A stretch of 37,452 bases of DNA from a virus: positions 1 to 37,452 of IMG/VR virus record IMGVR_UViG_3300027793_000157. One strand, written 5' to 3'. This document shows, in pieces, positions 1 to 7,421 of this stretch. How positions within the stretch are numbered: the stretch's first letter is position 1; each line of letters opens with the position of its first letter. The position numbers and the translations under genes were made by a program. Under the pieces are notes generated by a model, which had not been told where the DNA came from, searched no databases, and was given only the letters and a program-made list of their open reading frames with translations.

Positions 1-1500
1 ACCTTCTCCAGAAAGTCCTCTTTCTTTCACCTCACTCATTCCAAATGGAGAGAAGGATGTTTGGATGCCTCCTGATATTCCACCAATAAGAATAGACTCC
101 ATACCCTCTTTAGAGGATAGGGTTTCGTTTACACCTGTAGAGAAGACATTCTTAAGTGCTCCTCCTAGGTTGGCAAAGAAAGAAGAGGTGTCTTCTCTGT
201 TTTCAAAAGCTCTGTTAAAATAGTCATCCACCCCTGTAGAGATGGCAAACTGTGCACCTTCCTCAAAAGCCTCTACAGGAGAGAATAGAAGACCTATAGG
301 CCTAGCTACAAACTTTTGGAACGCTCTACCAGCTCCACCTGCAACAGTTTGATATACAGAAGGAGCTGCTTCAAACTTTGCTCCCACCCTTTCTGTGAGT
401 GTGGCTGCATCATCCACCTTTGATTTTACAACATCGTTCATAAGCCTTCTTTCAGCATTTCTAGAAGAGCTTAATATTTTTGGTAGTTGTATATAGTTGG
501 TTGCGGTGAGAAGTGCAGCGTTCATCCCCCATGTGAAATTACCTACATTCTCTGCATATTGGTTAATCTCATCCAAATCTTCACCTGTTGGTCTGGTGCC
601 ATATTTTTGGAAATAGGCATCTATCATTTTGTCCCTATAACCGTTCATTGCCTGTAGAGACTCAAAGCTAGATTCACCCATTGTTCCCATTACAGAAACA
701 AGACCTCTGTCTGCATTAGTGAGAGCAGTGGCTGCAAGGGGTCTAAGATATTGATTGGAAAGAGTAGAAAGTGTGTTAGATATAGCTCCAAACCTAGCTG
801 TTGGAGCAGCAGCAGCAATTGCCTCCTCCACCTTTGTGGCTGTCTCAAGGCCTTTTCCAGCTTGTACAAGTCTATTAGTGAGACCTATAGCTCTAAGAGC
901 TGCCCCCCAAACAAAACCTCCTGCAAGTGTACCTATTGAGAATCCAAGGTTTTTAATCACCTTGTCTGCCCAGAAGTTAGCAGTGAGAAGATTTTCTGAT
1001 CCAAACCAGTTAGCATCTTTTTCAGCCTGTGTGTAATAGTTTGGAAGGTAGTCTTCCATCTTATCATTTACAGCATCCAGTCCTCTGTTTACAGGGTTGT
1101 CATAGAATGCAGAAAACTTAAAGCCACTACCAATGTAATTACCCACCCCTACAACAGTACCAACAGTACCAGCAAGAAATGTAGTGGCAGTGGTGCCAGC
1201 CATCTTTGCAAAACCATTTGCCCATCTATCTGCTGCAGATTGTTGTTGAGCAGCCATTTCCTCTGTGTTTCTAAAAGGAAATGTGTATTTATATCTGTCA
1301 CCAATATATAGTGAATTAGTTGGAATAGATGAAGCACCCGTATCCTTACCTGTAGGAATAGTGCTAACCATCTCTTCAAAAGACAAAGCTCCCCTTCCAT
1401 CATTCCCTGGACCAGGACTATAGCTTGGGGATGGTGTATAAGTGGGTAGACCTTTTGCTACGCCTCCTAGATTTATAGGTTTGCCAGGAATTTCTGCCAT
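1..1500 (-). CDS. Large virion cargo/ejection protein, 3' end outside window
   Basis: The frame is open for 500 codons from an ATG at 1500 to the left edge with no stop, so the C-terminus is missing. The start lies 2 nt beyond the stop of the upstream cargo gene. The N-terminus is Pro/Gly-rich and disordered-looking. Two glycine-rich hydrophobic stretches follow, at about residues 101-126 and 183-206, and a third near 470-485; they could be membrane-active. A motif around residues 134-190 (DNPVNRGLD, LPNYYT, NFWADK, KNLGFSIG) resembles, from memory, large virion proteins of Bacteroidota phages. Position after muzzle and other giant proteins fits the crAss-like cargo class, proteins packed in the virion and delivered with the DNA. 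No catalytic motif is visible in this part. The class is an inference; an enzymatic C-terminal domain cannot be excluded. Confidence 0.75.
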   Translation of the reverse strand, partial: MAEIPGKPINLGGVAKGLPTYTPSPSYSPGPGNDGRGALSFEEMVSTIPTGKDTGASSIPTNSLYIGDRYKYTFPFRNTEEMAAQQQSAADRWANGFAKMAGTTATTFLAGTVGTVVGVGNYIGSGFKFSAFYDNPVNRGLDAVNDKMEDYLPNYYTQAEKDANWFGSENLLTANFWADKVIKNLGFSIGTLAGGFVWGAALRAIGLTNRLVQAGKGLETATKVEEAIAAAAPTARFGAISNTLSTLSNQYLRPLAATALTNADRGLVSVMGTMGESSFESLQAMNGYRDKMIDAYFQKYGTRPTGEDLDEINQYAENVGNFTWGMNAALLTATNYIQLPKILSSSRNAERRLMNDVVKSKVDDAATLTERVGAKFEAAPSVYQTVAGGAGRAFQKFVARPIGLLFSPVEAFEEGAQFAISTGVDDYFNRAFENREDTSSFFANLGGALKNVFSTGVNETLSSKEGMESILIGGISGGIQTSFSPFGMSEVKERGLSGEG

Positions 1501-1502
1501 TG

Positions 1503-4250
1503 TTACTTTTTGTTTTTACCCTCTATCTTAAACTGTTCAATCATCTGAGGAGTGAGCCCGTTGAACTGCTCTATCACCTCAGCCATACTTCCTACAGGAG
1601 GAAGAGCTCTAGGTTTGTATATTCTACCATTTGCACCGTTTACAAATATGTGACCAAAGTAGATATTAGAAACTTGTCCAGTTTTACTATCAACAAAATC
1701 CTGCATTGATATATTACCCTTTACATCATCTGCTATATTTCTTAAGTTAACAAAGTCAGATTTGTAATAGTATACATCGTTTTCTATATATGTCTGGGGA
1801 TCATCTACCATTCCAGAAAGAGCTGTGGTTCCATTACCTGTAGCCTCTAAAGCAATCTGAGCTTGTCTTACATTATCAGACTGCCACCACTGGCTAACGT
1901 TAGAGCCAATAGAAGAAGCTTCAGCTGGTGTAATAGTCATCTCTCCACCAAAGCTTCCGTCCTCTCTGGTGAATACCACCTTGGGAGTGATTTGTCCTGT
2001 AGCTTCATTTTTTCTAGCCACTACAGACACTGCTCCTTTTTCTTTTCCAGTGGCTATGTTCATCATAATACCTACATTATCCATAAACCCTGGAGACTCT
2101 TGCAAGCCTGTTCTAGAGTATTTTCCAATCAGTGTTCCCACATTGGCCATTCTATATCTGTCAGTTTCAGCATCTCCTGTTGCCACTGTTTTCTCTAACA
2201 CTGGATTCACTTGATAGAAGCTTTTTATAATAGCCGCTCTATCTTTCATCTGACGCACGTTCTCTCTTTTGTCCACCTGTTGTACAAGTTGTCTTAACGT
2301 GTTTGCTGTAATGTCTCCCATTCTTCCCATCCTCAAAGGAGCATTACTAGTTTCATATTGCATCCAACGTATCACCTTTGTTACATCGTCTTCAGTGAGC
2401 CCCTTACTTTTAAGTCGCTCTTGGGCAGCTTTTGCCTCAGCTTTCACCTCAGCACTTTCATAAAAATCGCTACCTGCATATGCCATAGCCACATCATATT
2501 GATCCTGTGGAGTGAGTTCTAATCGTGTACCATCTGGAAGAGCAATTCTTTCTGTTCTAAGGTTTCTTGTAATCTCAAGCATTGGATTTACACCAGCTTT
2601 CTTATCAATCTCAGCTCTTGTATTCATCACCTTTCTAAATGCAGAATAGGCATTCTCAGCAGAAACCTTTGCTGCTTTTTGTGTAGGCGTGAGATTGGCA
2701 TCACCTACATTAGCCATTTCTTGGATGGCTTTATTGTAGAGCCATTGTGTATACTGATCAGGAGACATGCCAAGTTTTTTAGAATTGAACTCAGCCACCT
2801 TTCTAACAGCCTCTTGTGGAGTTATTTTACCACCAGAGTTTCTTATTGTTTGGTTAACAGAATCAGAAATAGCTCCGCTTTGTAATACAAGGTCAACAAC
2901 AGCATCATTAAATTTTACAGCCCTATCTGTCACCATGCCCTCTTCCATAGAAATCAATGACATGTCTGTGTTTATTTCAGCCAAAGAAGGAGCTCCAATG
3001 TCTTGAGGCTGTTTAGCTGAGAGCTTCATGATCTCCACCCTCATATTATCCTTGTGCTGTTGATCTCTTTGTTTTAGAGAAGCCCAGTTATATTTCATTT
3101 GTTCAGCGTGCCTTCTGTTGTCATTCTCTTCTTGTTGCACCTTGAACAACTGATTCCATCCTGGATTTTCGTGGGTGGTTCTTTTCTCCTTGATGGTGCC
3201 ATACATGGATGTAAAGTTGTCATACACATCATCTTTGTATAACAAACCTCTTACACCATCAGGGTTTGTTTCTGCCATTCTAGCTAGCTCACTATAAGAA
3301 AGTTCTGCCTTTTTCTTTTGGGTGTTAATTCTATCTATGTCAGCCTGAACATCTTGTCCTGTAGCTTTCTTAATATTCAAACCTGCAAGCTCACTGTCAT
3401 AGATGGCAATCTTCTTGTTTGCTAGTTCAGCCACCCTTGTTTTCAAAGAGTCAGTAGAATATCCTCCATATCTATACTCTCCAGTGATTTGTAACTGTTG
3501 AGACACCCTGGCATCAGAAAATATGTATTCTAATGTCTCTCTCACAGTTTTTGGGAAACGTCCTTCCTGTTCCAACCTTGTCATTATTGGTGAAAGCACT
3601 GGTTTTTGACCCACCACCTTTCTAGTCTTTGGGTCAATCACATCTTCCATCAACATTTTACCACTAGAATCAGTTTGATATATCTCTTCAAATGTATAGC
3701 CCTCAGGCTTCACTGCATCAAAGGTTTCCTTTGTAAACTTATTAACATCAAAGAAGGGCACATATGTTCCACCGAAAGTGATGGGATTACCTTGATCATC
3801 AGTGAGTCCAGCGTTTAAATAGGCGTTTCTCTGTTTGCTATAATAAGTCTCATTGTCTGGAGACAGAGTGCCTTTCTTTCTGTCCTCCTCAATAAGAGCT
3901 AAGTTTTGCTTATCTCTAACAGCAGATTTAACAGCAGCCTGTATCACCTTGTCTTTGCCAATCTGCCCAATCATCCCTCCAACCGAGTTAACTAATTGAA
4001 AATCAGAGAAATCGCCAGCAGCTACAGTTCTTAGGTTGTTACCCAACTGGTTCAGCTTTGACTGCAAATAAGCCTTGTCTTGAGGTCTGAGCACCTCAAG
4101 TCCAGCTACATTATTGATCTGTGTCTGAAGTTTGGATATACCCTCATCATAGCGCCTCTGCTTTTCCATACCCACAGTGATCATCATCTCCACAGGGAGC
4201 TGGGGGACATAGGGTTTAAATTCTGGTAATATGTCTGTATAAGAAGCCAT
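1503..4250 (-). CDS. Cargo (ejection) protein, 915 aa
   Basis: A 915-residue protein, mostly charged and predicted helical, without signal peptide or membrane segments. The N-terminal motif (FKPYVPQLPVE, then a KQRRYDEG helix and VAGLEV) recalls the N-terminus of cargo proteins encoded after the muzzle gene in crAss-like phages. Long helical stretches lie at about residues 280-330 and 370-420. No catalytic motif was recognised. The start at 4250 is the first ATG after an 86-nt gap holding a Bacteroidota-type promoter (4265-4296), so it may be boosted independently of the upstream operon. The gene is followed 2 nt later by the next cargo gene. The likely role is an internal virion protein released with DNA into the cell; this rests on family resemblance and position. 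Confidence 0.8.
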   Translation of the reverse strand: MASYTDILPEFKPYVPQLPVEMMITVGMEKQRRYDEGISKLQTQINNVAGLEVLRPQDKAYLQSKLNQLGNNLRTVAAGDFSDFQLVNSVGGMIGQIGKDKVIQAAVKSAVRDKQNLALIEEDRKKGTLSPDNETYYSKQRNAYLNAGLTDDQGNPITFGGTYVPFFDVNKFTKETFDAVKPEGYTFEEIYQTDSSGKMLMEDVIDPKTRKVVGQKPVLSPIMTRLEQEGRFPKTVRETLEYIFSDARVSQQLQITGEYRYGGYSTDSLKTRVAELANKKIAIYDSELAGLNIKKATGQDVQADIDRINTQKKKAELSYSELARMAETNPDGVRGLLYKDDVYDNFTSMYGTIKEKRTTHENPGWNQLFKVQQEENDNRRHAEQMKYNWASLKQRDQQHKDNMRVEIMKLSAKQPQDIGAPSLAEINTDMSLISMEEGMVTDRAVKFNDAVVDLVLQSGAISDSVNQTIRNSGGKITPQEAVRKVAEFNSKKLGMSPDQYTQWLYNKAIQEMANVGDANLTPTQKAAKVSAENAYSAFRKVMNTRAEIDKKAGVNPMLEITRNLRTERIALPDGTRLELTPQDQYDVAMAYAGSDFYESAEVKAEAKAAQERLKSKGLTEDDVTKVIRWMQYETSNAPLRMGRMGDITANTLRQLVQQVDKRENVRQMKDRAAIIKSFYQVNPVLEKTVATGDAETDRYRMANVGTLIGKYSRTGLQESPGFMDNVGIMMNIATGKEKGAVSVVARKNEATGQITPKVVFTREDGSFGGEMTITPAEASSIGSNVSQWWQSDNVRQAQIALEATGNGTTALSGMVDDPQTYIENDVYYYKSDFVNLRNIADDVKGNISMQDFVDSKTGQVSNIYFGHIFVNGANGRIYKPRALPPVGSMAEVIEQFNGLTPQMIEQFKIEGKNKK

Positions 4251-4264
4251 AGAGCGTTAAGTTA

Positions 4265-4296
4265 CAAATGTAATATGAAAAATTATATCTTCCAAG
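4265..4296 (-). promoter_or_regulatory. Bacteroidota-type promoter upstream of cargo gene
   Basis: On the minus strand a CTTG (-33 position; consensus TTTG) at 4293-4296 is followed after exactly 20 nt by TACATTTG at 4265-4272, a full match to the Bacteroidota -7 consensus TAnnTTTG. The ATG of the 915-aa cargo gene lies 15 nt downstream. One mismatch in the -33 box lowers confidence. Confidence 0.55.
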
Positions 4297-4321
4297 AGGA
4301 ATAACGAGTTTTAGTAAATCA

Positions 4322-4342
4322 CTCTAACTAACTCAGTTAGAG
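4322..4342. terminator. 8-bp inverted repeat over the stop codon of the 1027-aa gene
   Basis: CTCTAACT (4322-4329) and AGTTAGAG (4335-4342) form a perfect 8-bp stem with a 5-nt loop. The repeat contains the TAA stop of the 1027-aa gene. A T-run follows on the plus strand (4344-4348) but not on the minus strand. It is therefore a good antisense terminator and only a weak one for the leftward operon; mRNA 3'-end protection is an alternative. Confidence 0.45.
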
Positions 4343-7300
4343 CTTTTTAAAAGCTTTTACCACAGAGCTGTTCAAGTGACTTTTTTTAACAGATATCCCG
4401 TCTTTTCCAGTGGTCAAAGACAGAAGATTCTTTAAAGCTGCCTGCTCCATATTGTTTAAGCCAGCGGGGGCATTGGTGTTAACCAAACCCTGGGTTCCTG
4501 CATCAGGAATAGTAGGCTGCCATAAGGGGTTGACATTCACAGTTCTAAAGCTAGGATCATACCTGTAGTTGAACAGATTCTGTGCGGTGGCTAGAGTTCT
4601 ATTCTGAAGCCTGTTTTTGAGGAACTTATCAGATATGGACTCAAGAGCTCTACGTGTAGTTTCCTTTGTTTTAGAAAGGGCAGTTGCTTGTCTTTCTTGT
4701 TGACGATCAAGGATTTGTAGATTAGTTAGGTTGGCCTGGTTTAGCAGGTTTCTGTTCTGCTCATACACACGCTGCCTTTCAGCCTGATTCATCCTAAACT
4801 GCTCACCCAGCACTCTTTGGTTAGCCTGGTATTTCTGGGAATTTAGCATAGCCAGCCCCTCAGGGTTATATCCCACCAGTCTCTGTGTAGCATTGTAATC
4901 AGCCTGGTTCTGGTTTAGGATGTCTTGTAGGGATATGTCAACAGGGGTGGACAATTGAGGAGCAAATCTCTGAGCATATACAGGCTCCACCTGGTTGGTA
5001 GACAGTGCGTACATTTCACCAAGAAGCTGTCTTGGATCTACTTGTTCTTCATCAGGTCTTCTTAGATATGGAATCAATTGGTTGACATATGGGATTAGGT
5101 TAAAGCTGTCAGTTTCTTGAGCACCCATGGCAGGTCTAGTCACCTTTGTTGGGGTGGCAGATGGTGTGGGTAGAGTGTAACTAAGATCAGGGATTGCTGT
5201 ACGAGGAAGAGGTGTGATTGTTCTATCATCATATAATCCTCTTGCACTAACAGTTTGTTGACCAAGTTTACTATCTTCTTGCAAACGAGAAGGACTTCCC
5301 ACCTCTTCTGCTTTCTTATTAAATGCTTGTTGAAATTCTAAAACATCTTCTGGGTTTGCAGGATTAAACTTAGACCAATCATACCAAGGGTTGTTGGCCT
5401 TCATTTGCTCAATATTAGACCTACTTATATTTCCATAACCAAGATCAGTTCTAGCTTGTTTAGGAACGTCAGCTCTAGCTGTTAGTCCTTTTTGAGCTTT
5501 AGGAATAGATGCCCCTTTCTTCGCAAGCACCTCGCCACTATCTGTTACGTTTAGAAGGTCTTCTTCTTTGCTATCATTGATAGCATTTTGAAGAGCTGCA
5601 GCATCCATTTTCTTTTCTGCCAAGTCTTTAAGTTTAGCGTTAGCCCCCTCAATGTTTGCCTGGAGGGTTCCTAGAGAAAGTTTGTCAAAAGAGGATTGTA
5701 CATTCATGTCATCAAGTTGTTCTACTGACTTGTCAATCAATTTGTTCTGTTTGTTTTCTTGTTTGGATAAGTCAGCTACATAGGTTTTAAACTTCTTGCC
5801 CTGAGCTTTAGAATCTCCTAACATGCTTGCAAATGCTTTTGTAATGTTAATGTTTCCAAACACTGTAAGATTGCTATCTCCACTTGTGCCATCTTGTAGC
5901 TTTACAGCAGGCTCACCACGTTCCACCTCTACAGGATTGTCACCATAGGTGATACCAATACCAGTGTTACCTTTTCCATCACTCTCATCGTGAGATTGGC
6001 CTCTGAACATAATAGTTTCTCCACCATCTGGTAGATAGGGATTGTAAGACATAGGTTCTGCATATCCACCCCAGTGGGTCTGGAGTTCTCCGCCCATTTG
6101 CATATTAGGTCTTTCTGTAGACATAGCTCTTTCGCTAGGAGGAGTGTATTCTTTCAGGTGACCACCAGCTCTGAGCATATCTGCGTCATGTGGGGGCTTG
6201 AGAAGATCCTTCATTTTGTACTCCCCAAACTGTGTAATGGTTCTAGGTTGCCATGTATGACTCACCCATTTGTAGGGAGATGTCTCACCACCATCTTGCA
6301 TTACATTACCAAAAATGTTTTTCACGTTCATTCCCACTTGTCTACCAGCTATATTTCCCATGCTTCTGGATGTCTGTTGCTGGTATCTTTTAATCTTTTC
6401 TTCTGTAGGATCTATTATTCCACCAAGGTTCTCACCAAGAAAACCTCCTATTGCACCACCGATTGGTCCACCCAATGCTGTTCCAGCAGCTGTACCAATA
6501 CCCTTTCCTATCTTACTACCAGCTTCTGGCTCACCCTGGACTGCTCCACTAAGAGAACCAAGAGTGTCAATACCTCCTTCATTCATCATGAAGTTTCCAA
6601 ACTTGGTGTCTTGCATCCACATCTGGTTACCAATCTTGGCCTTCTTTAGTTTTCCACCAGCTACATATTGTTTAATCTTTGATGTGTCATTCAATGGTTC
6701 AAATCCCATGTCTGTATAAATGGTATTGGGGGCAAAGGTGTTCTGTATCTCTGTAGGCGTACCACCAATGTTATTTCTAATCACAGTGCCATCTTGAGCA
6801 AGAATGTTTGTACCCACCCCATAAGAAGGAGACATTTGTTCAGGCTCAAACACTACATCTTCTGGTCTAACGTACTCACGCTCATCAGGTTGTATAGGTA
6901 TACTAGCAGATGCTAGGTCAAATACATTAGCCAAAGCTGCTTGTTGCTCATACTGACGCAACGTATCTCTTTGTTGCTTTAGCATACTTATTCCCTGTAT
7001 AACATCCATGCCAGCACCTACGTAAGGAGCTATGCCACTAGCAGAAGATGCTGTGTTTGTAGGGGTGGAGGATACAGATAGGTTGCCTTTCTTCATAGCA
7101 TCCGTTAGTGGTGTACCACTTGCGCTTACATTACCAAGTTGTGTTCTTGGCAAACCAGCAGTCCTTGTTGTAGGACGTGGTGTTACATAAGGATTGTACA
7201 TTGGTGTATTACTGGGAACATATTGAAGTGTAGGCTGAAAGTTAGCACCAGGCAACTGTGGAACCTGCTGCCCTACCTGGGCTTTATCAATCTTAGACCC

Positions 7301-7420
7301 ACGCATGGCTTTTTTGAACTCCTTGCCATGTTTAGCCATGAAGGATGCCTCATCAGGAAACTTATTATAGAATTCCTTTTCAGACTTAACACCAGCAATT
7401 TTGAGCATTTGTTTTTTCAT
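4337..7420 (-). CDS. Giant cargo/ejection protein with glycine-zipper segment, 1027 aa
   Basis: The N-terminus carries a short helical motif (FYNKFPDEASF, AKHGKEF) that I recall from virion proteins of crAss-like phages. A Pro/Thr-rich disordered region follows. Residues about 304-336 form a glycine zipper (GTAAGTALGG, PIGGAIGGFLG), typical of membrane-inserting proteins. Short motifs of the form [A/M/L]-Q-[D/K]-G recur through residues 200-650 (LAQDG, VMQDGG, KLQDG, KAQKG). The C-terminal third (about 840-960) is Gln/Asn/Arg-rich helical, probably coiled coil. There is no catalytic signature. It lies 1 nt after the preceding 900-aa gene, and the two share the Q-x-G motifs. A DNA-ejection or periplasm-crossing protein fits best, but this is inference. 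Confidence 0.8.
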   Translation of the reverse strand: MKKQMLKIAGVKSEKEFYNKFPDEASFMAKHGKEFKKAMRGSKIDKAQVGQQVPQLPGANFQPTLQYVPSNTPMYNPYVTPRPTTRTAGLPRTQLGNVSASGTPLTDAMKKGNLSVSSTPTNTASSASGIAPYVGAGMDVIQGISMLKQQRDTLRQYEQQAALANVFDLASASIPIQPDEREYVRPEDVVFEPEQMSPSYGVGTNILAQDGTVIRNNIGGTPTEIQNTFAPNTIYTDMGFEPLNDTSKIKQYVAGGKLKKAKIGNQMWMQDTKFGNFMMNEGGIDTLGSLSGAVQGEPEAGSKIGKGIGTAAGTALGGPIGGAIGGFLGENLGGIIDPTEEKIKRYQQQTSRSMGNIAGRQVGMNVKNIFGNVMQDGGETSPYKWVSHTWQPRTITQFGEYKMKDLLKPPHDADMLRAGGHLKEYTPPSERAMSTERPNMQMGGELQTHWGGYAEPMSYNPYLPDGGETIMFRGQSHDESDGKGNTGIGITYGDNPVEVERGEPAVKLQDGTSGDSNLTVFGNINITKAFASMLGDSKAQGKKFKTYVADLSKQENKQNKLIDKSVEQLDDMNVQSSFDKLSLGTLQANIEGANAKLKDLAEKKMDAAALQNAINDSKEEDLLNVTDSGEVLAKKGASIPKAQKGLTARADVPKQARTDLGYGNISRSNIEQMKANNPWYDWSKFNPANPEDVLEFQQAFNKKAEEVGSPSRLQEDSKLGQQTVSARGLYDDRTITPLPRTAIPDLSYTLPTPSATPTKVTRPAMGAQETDSFNLIPYVNQLIPYLRRPDEEQVDPRQLLGEMYALSTNQVEPVYAQRFAPQLSTPVDISLQDILNQNQADYNATQRLVGYNPEGLAMLNSQKYQANQRVLGEQFRMNQAERQRVYEQNRNLLNQANLTNLQILDRQQERQATALSKTKETTRRALESISDKFLKNRLQNRTLATAQNLFNYRYDPSFRTVNVNPLWQPTIPDAGTQGLVNTNAPAGLNNMEQAALKNLLSLTTGKDGISVKKSHLNSSVVKAFKKL

Positions 7421-7421
7421 A

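Noticed and set aside
6074-6719. Plus-strand open frames of 134-191 codons opposite the 1027-aa gene
   Set aside because: They are mirror frames of a well-supported minus-strand gene, with Cys/Ser/His-rich composition typical of antisense frames.
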